Part shown: piece after piece, positions 1-12,300 of the stretch
How the letters are laid out: each line of letters begins with the position of its first letter
Position numbering within the stretch: the first letter of the stretch is position 1
Source of the DNA: Chrysaora quinquecirrha
Taxonomy: Eukaryota > Cnidaria > Scyphozoa > Semaeostomeae > Pelagiidae
Assembly: GCA_014526335.1 (NCBI GenBank)
Contig: JACTAT010000059.1
Location: 483,196-547,195, forward strand
DNA length: 64,000 nt
Direction of reading: 5' to 3'
Made by a program: the position numbers and the translations under genes
The notes under the pieces: model-generated
The model's database searches: none
What the model was told of the DNA's origin: nothing
What the model saw: only the letters and a program-made list of their open reading frames with translations

Positions 1-342
1 CATCCACGTGTCATCCAGGAAACTTTTTTTGTAAAGAAACTCTGGTCCACGAATAGCTTTAGGTTTCATAGATTTTGGCACTTGTAGCATAGTAAAATCT
101 TCTCGAAACTTTCTGGCTTCTTAACTTTCCAAGAGTAAAGCTGTGCTAATTTACTGAAACTATGCGAGGATATAGCCTGATGATGTGGAGGATAACAGTT
201 GAAAAAATCAAGGATATCATTACAATGCGTCTCAATTGCTCATAGTTGTTTGAAAACCACATAAAAAGATATTGATTATGAAGTTGCAAAACGGATGATG
301 TCAGGTTTTACTTGTATAGTATCTTATGAAAAATGAGTATTA
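1..342. other. Gene-free left flank
   Basis: No open frame with splice context, RNA gene or clear repeat boundary is visible here. The stretch is AT-rich and ends at the TA dinucleotide that borders the first miniature transposon. Confidence 0.5.
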
Positions 343-718
343 CACGCAGTTTTTTTTCTAAGCAATTTCGCTCGGCCCTAGTTAAAAAATTTGCTTATTT
401 TTGGACCTCTTATGGCCACCTTTTAGTAGCAAAGGTTGCTTAGTAGTTGCTTAAATTTAACTGTATATCTTTTGCCCTAAGAATAGCATAGAGGCTAGAA
501 AAACAAGCCAAATTTAACATCGCACATGAAATGACTGGAATCATTTCTCCCTGCTGATATTGCTACCATTAGAGACTTTGTATTGAAAGTTAAACTGAAA
601 ATCAAAAATTTGAAAAGTTGCTTAAGTTTTTTTCCTGTGGTACTATACGTTGCTTAAACTTTTAGGCCTTCTACATCTTGGTTGCTTATAAGCAGTTGCT
701 TGTAAAAAAAACTGCGTG
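343..718. mobile_element. TA-flanked MITE, TTGCTT subfamily (copy A)
   Basis: The element is bounded by TA on both sides (341-342 and 719-720) and has terminal inverted repeats that begin CACGCAGTTTTTTT and end AAAAAAACTGCGTG. The word TTGCTT occurs seven times inside, with one inverted AAGCAA near the left end, and most copies read GTTGCTTA. There is no coding capacity. The interior aligns block for block with the elements at 1143-1607, 30614-30989, 49434-49832 and the interrupted copy at 7201-9974, but each of those carries a different repeated word. TA target duplications suggest mobilisation by a Tc1/mariner-like or related transposase, which is an inference. Confidence 0.8.
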
Positions 719-1142
719 TATGTGCAGAACCTGTTCAAGTGTTCATGTCTATAAAAAGAACCATTCGAGACTGAAACTACAAGCAAAAGGTTAATCTGAA
801 GTTGTGCGACATTGCAAACAAAATGAACAGAGGAAACTTTGGCAAACTCTGCTGTCAACGCACTAGAAAGGTTAAATTCTCGGTTGTTGGTCCGTTGTTT
901 CGCAAACCAGAAACACAGCCTGAGAATTCAGAACAACCGTTATTTAATCAATCAATTAATGTCAGTTCTTCTTAGTCAACGGTCGTGCATCAGTCTCTTA
1001 CTGTATTCGTTCTCACATCACATCTTTTAGCTTCTCTATGAATTTCTCACCTAGTCCATTCTTTGATATCGTCCCCGCATATGCAGTCTCCTTGGACTTT
1101 CCCTTTCTTTCTTTCTTTCTATAAATCCTTCCAGCAATAATA

Positions 1143-1607
1143 CACGCTTTTATAAGGAACCACTTTATAAGGAACCTACATGTAGAAGGCCCGAAAATTT
1201 CAAGAACTACACGCTTTTTTTATAAGGAACCACTTTATAAGGAACCTACATGTAGAAGACCCGAAAATTTAAAGAACTTATACTACTAAAGAGAAAATCA
1301 TTAAGGAACTTTTGAATGTTGAATACTTTTATCACTGCAAATAATCAAGAATTAGAAAGCCGGTTCCATTCATTTGCAGTCGAACATCACATAAATTGTA
1401 CGTTAAGCATGTATGCAATGTTTCTTTGAGTAGTCTCGAGCTTTGCTCACATGCAAGTGTCTCTTTTATTGTTAAGACCACTGTATGTGCAGTTAAAATT
1501 AAGGAACTATTAAGGAACTTTTGGAACTACAATTGCCTCAAAAGAGGCCCAAAAATAAGGAACTTTAAGAACTAGGCCTTGAGGTAGGTTCCTTAAAAAA
1601 AAGCGTG
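1143..1607. mobile_element. TA-flanked MITE, TTCCTT subfamily (copy B1) with duplicated end
   Basis: Terminal inverted repeats CACGCTTTT...AAAAGCGTG lie between TA dinucleotides (1141-1142, 1608-1609). The left end is present twice in tandem (1143-1209 and again from 1210), each time as CACGCTTTT, ATAAGGAACC pairs and a CTACATGTAGAAG block. The remainder is the same element as 49434-49832 in the opposite orientation. Words TTCCTT/AAGGAA recur through the interior. It is non-coding. Confidence 0.8.
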
Positions 1608-1643
1608 TAATACTACTAGAGAGAAGATCGTTATTTATTTACC

Positions 1644-1915
1644 GGAACTGCAGTGCTGGGAATGGTCAAAGAGCGGAGGGCACGCTATTTTGGTCACACT
1701 AAGAGACACAGTGGAATCCTGAAAGAAGTAATGGAGGGCAGTGTGGAAGGCAGGAGACCAAGAGGAAGACCGAGGATCAACCGGGAGGAGACCATTAAGA
1801 CTTGGACTGGAAAACATCTTAGTGAATGTACTAGACTATGTGAAAGTAGAGCAGCGTGGCGGCGTGTTGTATCCAATCTCCGGACCGGAGACGGAACCTA
1901 ACCTAACCTAACCTA
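1644..1915 (+). mobile_element. 5'-truncated LINE (non-LTR retrotransposon) 3' end
   Basis: The fragment encodes the C-terminal tail of a non-LTR reverse transcriptase ORF2. Its translation from 1653 contains RRARYFGHTKRHSG and VEGRRPRGRPR followed by tryptophan-containing spacing typical of LINE ORF2 ends, then a stop. The 3' tail is a short run of CCTAA units (about 1896-1915) instead of poly(A). A perfect 11 bp target-site duplication, ATTTATTTACC, flanks it (1633-1643 and 1916-1926), which defines both ends and shows it arrived as a 272 bp 5'-truncated insertion. The clade is not certain from this piece. Confidence 0.85.
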
Positions 1916-1926
1916 ATTTATTTACC

Positions 1927-3303
1927 AATTCACTAATTGGCTAAGATTGTTTATACCGATTTCAGAACCATACTCTTTAGGAGTTTTTGCTCGAGTTTTT
2001 CTTTCCAAATTATTTACAGTTTTGGAAGCTTTGACAGGTGAATCTTAAAAAGTAGTTTTATTTTGCCAAATGTACATTTTGCTTCACGAGTCATCTGTAG
2101 ATCTCTAAACTCCGTGCTACGAAATTAGTATAAACAACCTAATGGGAACCTAATGGATTCGTTCTATCGTGGCAAAATGTCAACAACACACTGTATGTTG
2201 AATCAGTGAGCTAAGCCAGTTTTATAATGTTGCATTCTGATTGGTGAATTAAACAAATCGAATTGATTTGATTGGTGGAAATGGTTTGGTTGTTTAGATC
2301 AAGCTGGTTTACAGTAATCGCGTACGCGTAAGTATGAAAGCAGCATAAGCTTTCCTGGAAACAGTGGCTGAGACAGTCGGATCGAATATTAAACGCTGGG
2401 CTGATTTGAGCATTCATGCACAAAATAATGGATTAATGTGTGAAACCGTAAGCTTATGCAGTCTTACTTTTAGCCAATGTGCATTAACCTTTTGACATAT
2501 TCCCTTGTCGTGAATGAAACCAGAGCCTGTTCCACAATTTGCCTTGTTATTCTGTTGCAAGTGCAAAAGCAGCCTAGAAAGCTTTTCAAACCAAGGCTTC
2601 AAAATAGGAACTGGATCTTTTCCATGGGTTAATGAAGAGGGACAAATTATTTAGCTCACTCAGCCCTGGAATTAACTGCTCAGGGCACCAACTTTCTAGC
2701 AATACAGACTCGTGATCCATAATCTGGTCTGGGCATATTTCCACTGAACATGACTCTTAACCAGGGTAAACCACTCGTCCTATAGGAGTTAACCTACCCC
2801 TCTGTGTCCCGTGTGTGTGCTTTTGCCTGTAACCCCGATTTTTATCTTTTTTTATACTTCGCCCTTTAATAACTTATTTCTTTATGCATGTATTAACACA
2901 TAAAGTGTATTAACACACATGTATTAACACAATCTTACAGGGATATGATTTTCAACTTTGCTGTGTTCTAGCAAACAATGGGAACATGTTGTAGAGAATA
3001 TTTGAAAAAAATCCACCCATATGTGGAGCAGATACCTGTCAGCAAATAGTATAGAATCCCCTCCCCCTTGGAAATCTGAACTGATTGCCAAGAAATGCAA
3101 CCCGCAAAGAACTTTGGGCTTTTGTGTTCCATATTGTTGTCACGTGACTGTGAAATCGTGGCTTTCTATTTTGTTGGTCCTTTTGTCTTGTCTTCTCGTG
3201 TTTCGTTTTCGAGAGGTAAACAGCAGCAGCTGATTGATCTGCAAGATTATATCATAGAACGACTTTTGACTTCAGATCCTTGCTTGTAAAACGCATCTGC
3301 AAA
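1927..3303. other. Gene-free region upstream of the NDRG-like gene
   Basis: No supported exon is seen. About 2215-2330 holds a dispersed repeat (core CTGATTGGTNAATNAAAC, then AATCGAATNGA and AAGCTGGTTTA) that recurs near 48448-48482. The segment just before 3304 would contain the promoter and 5' UTR of the NDRG-like gene, but no TATA box or other element can be assigned with confidence. Confidence 0.4.
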
Positions 3304-6300
3304 ATGAAGTCTGTTCTTTCTTTCGATCATGATGATTTGGAGGGCGAACTTGTGCAGAAGGTAATGTTTTCGAGAAATTCGAGTAAACCCCTCCTGTTGT
3401 TTTGTTGTGCTGGTGTTTGCTTGTGGCTTGCCAGCAAATGTTTCTCACTTTTTTGTTTTTATTCATTGCAGGTGGAGACTGTCGGTGACTTTACAGTAAC
3501 AATCCAGGTATGATTATTCATCCAGTATTTGTAAACGATTCTATGCAAATTTGTATGCATTTTCTCACCTTGCCTTGCAATTAGCTCCTTTCTGCAGCAA
3601 ACATCAGGTGTGGACCCGCCCGCCTTCCTGCTCATCTGAAACATGGACCTGAAAATCTTAATCCTTCGGTTTTGCAAATTGATGTTTCCTAAAATAATAC
3701 AGTTTTATCGAAGAATGGTCTAATTAAGAAAATCAGAACCATAATTAACCACAAATTAATTTTATAACATTGTAAATCATAAACCAACCGCAAAAAGTGG
3801 ACTACAGGAAATTGGCAAAAGTAGAATATTGTTATCGAAATTCTTTTGAACAACCAACGTAAGTCGTGCTGAAGATCAACGAGTTTTCTACAAGGCCAAC
3901 ACAACACCTGTGAAAACGTTTGATAGGACCTCAAACTTTATCACGAAAATTTGTTATAAATTTTTCATAACACATGGGTTAACATTTCTTGGATTAAAAA
4001 AGATCAAAGTTGCCCTGTTGAATTCTAAGTTAAATTTTATTCAATTCAACAATTGTTGCCCAATTGTTGGATTTATTAGTAAATTGCTACATTGGCCGAA
4101 GTAAATCAACAATAACCTGCATCATTTGAATCATATATGAAACTGTCAGTTGTCAAACTTACTTCACTAGCAGTAGTTTGGGAAGCATGTAATTTTTGGG
4201 GGTGTAACCTACAAAGGCACACATTGAGGGTAGCAGTGCCAGAAGCAACGAATTTGGGGCCAAACCACTAAACAATGGGAAAATCAAAGAATTTGGCTAT
4301 TTTCAGTGGGCAAGGGGGCAGCGTCCCAACTGCCCCTGTGCTTTTGGCTTCCCTGCACATATCAAAGATTCAAGGTCCTAAGTTCATTGAAACATTCTTT
4401 TCAAGGAAAAAGCACCAGAAAGGAAAAAAGTTGCTTCACTGATAACATTTCATGACATTGGATTGAATCGTAAGTTCTCATATCCTTGTAAAATCTTATT
4501 GTTGTTAAAATTAATGCTTAGACACTTATAAGGGGAATGATTTGTCACTAAAAAGACAGTATATCTTACCAATAGATATCTGTTTTTATGTTAAAAACCT
4601 GCCAGATCCCTTGTACTTTCCTTAATACTGTACTGCTATAATGGAGAGTCCTTATATTTTGTAAATCCTGATTTTGATCCCAGTACAGTGACAAATCATG
4701 TAAGACTAATAAGGATCAACTATGAGAATGACAAGATGGGGTTGTGGTTGGAGGGCAAAAAAGAGAATCAGTTTTCAGTTCTGATAGTTGTTGTATATTC
4801 TACTACTCTTTCAACCAGCAGCTGGTTTTAGATCATTGAATCAAATAAGAAATGTGGCTGCAACGCCCACTTTGTCAGGGAATTCATTCTAGATTCTCTG
4901 GTTGCTTATATCTGACCTTGGAAGGGCGAACAGGTGAACTGTAGTGGTGACTTGTTGTTTGTTATTTTGAGAACAGGGTGCTTTGAACCCCATGAAGGCA
5001 GACCCCACAGAATACTCACTGAGCTAGTCACCACCATTAACAAGTAGCCAGACAAACCCAAGCCTCACTTTCAAGTACAATAATAGCTTTAAGCTGAATA
5101 CGTATTGGTTTCTATAATTAAACCACTGTTAGCCTAGAATTATGATCTTAAAATAGAATATCACAGAATAATACACTGTGCTGTTTCATTATAATCACTG
5201 TGCCAACTACCATAAATTTTTAATATAGCTTTGACTGGAAAGAGATGATTTCTTTGGATAGAAACAGTTCAACTTTAGATTAGATTTATGTGCTTTTTTC
5301 TCCATTGAACTTTTCTTTTGTGTATAAAGTGACAGACACTGGACAACCATGTAAAGTTAATATCTGTGTCTGTTATTCTTTGTTAGACTTTCCTTAAATC
5401 AGTTCTTTTGACTGGGCAGATGGCTTATTTCTCACAAGGACATAAGTATTTTGATAAACAGTCAAAATATACACCCTAGAAAACCTTACGGACAATGGAA
5501 CAGCAAATGGAAAAGACACATACATACAGCTGTTAAGTTTAGCTAACTTCGAGTTCACCGAAAATGATTAGTATCAAACCCCACATCCATTTTCAACCAT
5601 AATCTCTGTGAAGCAAAGTTCACAAAGTCTTGAAGTATTTTGTGACCCAAAAAAATACGTAGTGAGACATTGATAGAGGATTTTGCTGAAGTGCTGGAGA
5701 GCCACTTTTGATAGTGAATTGTTTTCGTTTCGGATAATACTTTCGGTTTCCATTTCTAGACTAAGGTATTGATCTATGAGATCAAAGCGAGTTTTTGCTC
5801 TGCTCTTGTCACAATCAATTTTAAAGGGAATTGCTATCATGTGGGATGCCTTTCAAGGATAGATTAACTTAGTTACCAGGGTATAGTTGTACGGTACGAC
5901 AGATGCAAGTGCTCTTTGACCTCACCTAAGACCTCTATATCTTTGTCTTGATAAACGTTTTTTTCTATATTTCGAGCTTTGGTCCAATTACTCAGCCTTA
6001 GATAAAGGAAATTTGAAATGTTGTGGTTGCCTATGATAAAATAAATTGGATAAAAATTTAATTGTTAAATATTTTATCATAAACTTCGAAATGAGATTGA
6101 AATAACGATATGGACTTTCATGTCATTATTGTTGGTGGATTAGAAATCCTTTGGTTGTGGTTATTTATTGTTAACATCGCGTGCAACCATCTGCCTAACC
6201 TCAAATTCTCTAGGGCTTTATACTGATGACGTACTTCGTGCATGCACTTTCTACTTAAAGCCTGTGCATAAAAATGGTCAAACATTTTGCTTGACAAGCA

Positions 6301-9300
6301 AATTTCAATTGTTTGATACACAATGTTTGATCTTTTGCCAGGGTCTGAATATCATCCGCTCCGTGTTTCGATGTCGTAAATGTGACGCAAATCATAAGCA
6401 TCTTAAGTGTCTTAACCAGTTAAGACCGTGAAAATCTTAGATTCCGCGTGAATTAAAAATAACCGTTAATTTATTGATATAATTATTTTTTTTTGTAAAA
6501 CTAAGAACAAGGAATTATTTTGATATCCGCTGGCAAGAGGAACGCTTGCTTGGCTTCTTACAGCTATAGAGAAGGGTTACAATTGTTTCGTTGTCTGCTT
6601 CAGAATTCAGGATAAGCTTATTATGCAGTGCTAATCTTGCTTATATCCCTACTTGATAAGATTTTGGTTAGTGTACTAGTACCGATCGGATTGCACGTAA
6701 CTGCACTTATTGTCAACGTAATCTGCTAAATCAGCCTTTTGCGATTTGCAGTGTAAACCTTATTGTGCTAGTCATGTCATAAAAAGCACAAAAATGTACC
6801 GTCAAAGCTCTAAATTCAGCTCCTTTTATTCTGGAGAATTTTTGACTGGCTAATAGACAGGGGGGCTGATTAGAAAGGAAGCTGATTAGAAAAGAGGCAT
6901 TATAAAGACTGTAGCATATTCTGCTTTTTCCAGTTAAGATGGTCGAGTGGATGGATGTCGCAGACACTGAAAAATAAATTAGAGACTGAGAGATAAGAAA
7001 GTTCTGAAATTTATCGTTCAATTTTTGTTTTTCATTTCGTTCGCTTACTCCTCCTAAAGACGTCAGTTGCAAAAACGGAGTCTTGTGCTCAGCTTGTGGT
7101 TGAGATTGGGGGCTTAGTTCACATGTTAGCATAAAAGGAGAGAGTTGGCCTTAAGCGAAAAAGGGCTTAATAGCCACGGTGGGTTGCCTGTGTCACAGTA
7201 CACTCTTTCTTTATAGACAGGGAAATTACTACAACCATCTAGCAAACTGCCTAACCCTAAATTTTATTTCGGATTCGGGTTCTCCATGTTGAAGAGTATC
7301 TAAAACTGCCAGGGGCCATTTTGGGCGTGGCCTGGTTTTCACGTGATTCATGACCACACCCACCCATGGTCTGAAAAAAATTTTTTTTGGAATTTTTGGA
7401 AAATTTTTTCACCAATGTGTAGTGTATCACAAGGCAAGAAATAAATTATAAAACACTTACTACTTTTCTCTTACCATTCGGGAGGCACAGCGTCTCAAAG
7501 TTTGTGTTGTTGTTGTTGTTAAAAAACATAAAGATGTCAATATTGCGCGTATAAACTGGAGTTTTCGAGTTGGAATTCAGAGTTATAATAAAGATAGTTT
7601 AAGTGGTGTATTTACACTATTTACAATGTATGTTTGCCTTGTCTGGTAGCTTTACTGGAGTATCAAGGCAGCCATTCGTCGAACGAATCTTCACTGGACA
7701 GAAAGTCCGAAACCTTCCAATCGCTTTCATCTGCTTCCGATAATATGGCTGTTTCTGGGTTGGATTGTATTGTTTCGTCATCACCATCGTAAATGCTAGG
7801 CGATTCTTCGTCTTCTGAGATGTCTTACATGGCTGCAAGAATGGAAGATATCTTACCTTTTCTTTTTTTGGTTTCGGTGCTGTGGCTTCACTTAGCTCAT
7901 CTCCGGCATCAGTGGGGGCCTTTTGGGAAGAATTTCGTTTTTTCCTCTTTTCTGTCGAAAATGACTCTGGTACCTGGCTTCCAGTAAACCATACTGGCGA
8001 GACGATATTTTCTACTGGGTCCCATTGCCATCCGTTTTCGTCAAAGAGTATCGATGGCACTTGCGGCATGTGATAATGATACCATAAAATGCTTGATAAT
8101 GGCAGCGTTTGATTGCCTGTTCTACTGACTTGCGATCAGGTGGTATGCCCATGGATGATTTGGTTTTCATCTCTTTATATAGCCGTATTCCTTTACTCAA
8201 TGTTCTTCCACTGAATATGTTTTTTCGAATGAATTCCTTTATGTCTTCGATATCGTTGTCTTTTATGTCTCTTTCACTTCCATGTTTTTGCAGTTATTTG
8301 ACATCTTCGAGCCTCTTCTTGACTTTTTGGAGTGCCCGAACTTTTCCAGCTTTATAGAAATACGACGTTGAGTCACATCCCGCCAGACAGTGCAGCGCTG
8401 GTATGGCAGGTGACAGCTCTTCTCCAAGAAATTCGCAAATCGACTTTATATCAACGTATTTTTCCTTTTCAAAGTTAAAAAACCAGTTGAACTTTACGCT
8501 CATGGATTGATATGCCCAAACCATCAAAATCAAAACATCAGCATGCTTTGCCACAATGTCCACATCATTTTCTGCCAGCAATGCATGCAAAATATGGCGT
8601 GTGTCCGCTTCCTCGTGGTTGCAGCTGAAGAATTCTTCGGCTTCATTGTTGACAATGTTGAAGGCTTTTTCTGCAGATGTTACGATCAAAGCGCTAGAAG
8701 ATGTTTACCTTCCTGCGTGACATAAGAGGCAACCAGTTTGGTTGCGAATCCGGTTGTGATGCTGGCAATGGTAAATGATAACTATTTGGAACGGAGAAAA
8801 TATTGTCTCGCCAGTATGGTTTACTGGAAGCCAGGTACCAGAGTCATTTTCGACAGAAAAGAGGAAAAAACGAAATTCTTCCCAAAAGGCCCCCACTGAT
8901 GCCGGAGATGAGCTAAGTGAAGCCACAGCACCGAAACCAAAAAAAAAGAACACGTAAGATATCTTCTATTCTTGCAGCCATGAAAGACATCTCAGAAGAC
9001 GAAGAATCGCCTAGCAGCCTAGCATTTACGATGGTGATAACGAAACAATACAATCCAACCCAGAAACAGCCATATTATCGGAAGCAGATGAAAGCGATTG
9101 GAAGGTTTCGGACTTTCTGTCCAGTGAAGATTCGTTCGACGAATGGCTGCCTTGATACTCCAGTAAAGCTACCAGACAAGGCAAACATACATTGTAAATA
9201 GTGTAAATACACCACTTAAACTATCTTTATTATAACTCTGGATTCCAACTCGAAAACTCCAGTTTATACGCGCAATATTGACATCTTTATGTTTTTTAAC

Positions 9301-12300
9301 AACAACAACAACACAAACTTTGAGACGCTGTGCCTCCCGAATGGTAAGAGAAAAGTAGTAAGTGTTTTATAATTTATTTCTTGCCTTGTGATACACTACA
9401 CATTGGTGAAAAATTTTTCCAAAAATTCCAAAAAAAAATTTTTTCAGACCATGGGTGGGTGTGGTCATGAATCACGTGAAAACCAGGCCACGCCCAAAAT
9501 GGCCCCTGGCAGTTTTAGATACTCTTCAACATGGAGAACCCGAATCCGAAATAAAATTTAGGGTTAGGCAGTTTGCTAGATGGTTGTAGTAATTTCCCTG
9601 TCTATTATAAGAAACAAAGATTTTTCTTCAGTACTCAAAGTTGCTTAGTTTTTTGGCAATTCTGGTACTGAAAGTTTCTTGGCAGTTTATTAGGGATCAA
9701 AATTTTTTAGTGCCAGAACAGATACCTAATCGACACTTAAATTTGACAAATAGAAGAAGCAATACAATTCACGTGTACATCAGCTGTTTTTTTTGTAAAA
9801 ATAGACACTTATGGTGTAACAGAAGTTCGTTTTTCGATGCTATATTTCTAATTCTAAAGATTGTTGAGACCTGCGAGTTTCTTATCATTTTGGGTTGAGT
9901 GGTGAAAGTTTCTTAACCAATATTGATCTCGGTACTGAGTTTCTTATAAACGGGTTTCTTATAAGAAAAGAGCGTAATCGAGTACATGCCGCTCTGATTC
10001 TGTCTGGTTTTCCACTGTTCTTCATTGTGCTTTGGTCGCTATATTTCTAATTATTTATTTAATGTCTGTGTATGCCTCGTATGATTCTCGCATTATTGAG
10101 TCGCCCTTCGAAAATGCGGAACATTTTTGCCTGCTGGAGCTTATGTGATTTTAAAGGCAAATCCTACAGTCGAATAGCATTATTTAATATCTGAGAGTAT
10201 TATGTTTGGATCAACCGATTCGGTAGCTTTTTAGTGAGATCTGTATAATTGCCTTGTTCTGAAAATAAAACGATCATTACTCTCCCGTTGCGAAATAATT
10301 AAAATGTTTGGATAAAGCACTGGAATAAAGGCCTTCTGTGTAGAAATTTTGTCCAGGTGTGAATGCTTTTCAGGGGCTGATCCAGGGGGTTGATGGCGTA
10401 GCTCCTTCTCTTCCATAGAGAAAATGTAATAGAAATTTGCAATTTGATAACTTTATACTTTATTTATAAAAGTAATGAACATTTATCCGATGCAGTAACT
10501 ACTAGCCGTTCATGAAGATCTGTTTGGGAAGTTCGTCACGGTTAGGATTTTAGGAATTGAAACATAAACGGCAGCGAATAAAAATGTTTAATAGGGTCAA
10601 AATGATGCTTATATTTTCATGAGATCACTTCGACATCATGAAAATATAGTTATAGTAAGTTTGGTTACCTAAATGCACTTTTGTGCTACCCCGTTCTGCA
10701 GAACAGCGTAGGTAGGATGCCTAAAGGAACGGTATCGACAGTTGTTAAGAATTTTTGTCGTGAATCAGGAATCATAAATTGTTCACTACAAGTGTTGCAG
10801 GATTTTCCTGGTTTTGAAAGTCTATTCGATAGGTTATTACGAGAAAGTAAAGCCCTAACAATAAAGCCTGTTTAACCGTTAAACAGCAGTTACAGTTATC
10901 CCACTTGACATATTGCCATATTCTATATTCTTGTGTCTTTCTTTTACAGACAGCAGCTTCAAGGAGTTCTTTCATCATGAAGACAATCTACAGCTTTTTG
11001 ATAAATTCAAAATTTATCACATCGATGCACCTGGCCAGGTATGCCATGCCTTATAATTCTTCGGCGCTTCTGATTCTGCTCTGACAGACAGTATCTTGCC
11101 AGTGGTGTGCAACTAATCATTTTGCTTTTGGGCTACTTTGCACTCTGTGTGTCCTTAGAAAACCTTCCATTCGACTTTTTTCAGTTCGGTTGCGTATATT
11201 ATGCGGAGCCCAGACCCTAGAGGCTGCTGTAGTGAGATCAGACTGGACTTGCATAGCACGAGCAGTTGTGAAGAGGGTGTTGGGGGGGCAATGCTGTACA
11301 TTCCGTTAAACAACACGATTCATCTTGCTCAAATGACCGTCAATACCTTTTCCATAATCGTCTACTGATTAGTATTAAGTAAAATCGTCAAAATGTTTGG
11401 TCTTGCCACAGATGAATGTATCCCCTTAAATTAGAACCCCTAATCCAACAACGTCTGGTTCAATGTTAAATTTCTCAATATTTTTTCCAGCAAAAAGGCG
11501 CTGAAAAATTCTCTTCACAGTAAGTTGTGTTAATGTTCTGTATCTCTACATACATATCCCTTAAGAATGATTAATTATATATTTTTTGAATGACTTCTAT
11601 TATACTTCTAAATTACCGTCATTTGGGTCGTCTTTTTTAGACCCCGTTTAAACGATATCGGTACCACACCGGTTTGATATGACACCGGTGTAGAATCTTT
11701 TGTTTTTAGACGAGCCGTTTACACGATATTTGCAATTCTTGGTTTATTTTTTGGTTTTGTTCTTTGTTAGAGCTTAGGCCATAGCCCAGAATCACAAATT
11801 TAAGCTCTATGATGTCACAGCCATTGTTTATTCAAAGCGACATGAAATCACACCGGTATCGTGTAAACGGGATGATAAAAAACCCACACCGGCATGGTTT
11901 CATGCCGGTGTCAAATCGTACCGGTATGGTACCGATATCGTGTAAACGGGGTCTTAGACAAACCGCTATTATTGGCTAAAGCTCACGGTTGCTTATGCTT
12001 TTTGACATAAACACAGTGTTCAAAGAAAATTTCATGTTAGAATATGAAATGTGGAACCACTTCCATTAGGCTCCGTTACACTATTCCGGATAGCTTTTGG
12101 CGCGTATGGATTTACGTTTCGGGTAGGACTATTGTGCTTGCATCAACGCGAAGCTGTCTGATAAGAAGAGCTCCAAAAATCGGAGTGACATCTCCTATTG
12201 TCTTTTTCGGGGTTGTGTTATTGGGTCTATCCGATATGGAAATCAAGACATAGCTATAGCTACCTGGTATAGTGTAAGCACAGCACTCGAAATGCACAAC

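Larger units (their letters stand above)
7214..9604. mobile_element. 2.4 kb palindromic DNA transposon-like element, inserted in MITE D
   Basis: The ends are TAGACAGGG...CCCTGTCTA, flanked by a 3 bp TTA duplication (7211-7213, 9605-9607). The outer ~800 bp of each side are near-perfect inverted copies of each other (7214-8013 and 8795-9604). The unique centre (8014-8794) and the left arm carry, on the minus strand, a decayed ORF with a HEEADTR motif. The inverted arm repeats the 3' coding end of that ORF, so the second arm is best explained as an inverted duplication of the element's own 3' end. A 3 bp duplication would suit PIF/Harbinger-type or Academ-type transposition. The superfamily is not established. 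Confidence 0.75.
7201..9974. mobile_element. TA-flanked MITE, TTTCTT subfamily (copy D), interrupted by a nested element
   Basis: The left end is CACTCTTTCTTTA at 7201-7213 after TA (7199-7200). The right part is 9605-9974, ending GTTTCTTATAAGAAAAGAGCG before TA (9975-9976). Removing the nested element and one TTA target copy leaves a 21 bp left terminus that matches the inverted right terminus in length and almost in sequence. GTTTCTT is the recurrent internal word (five copies plus inverted ATAAGAAAC). Non-coding. Confidence 0.75.
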
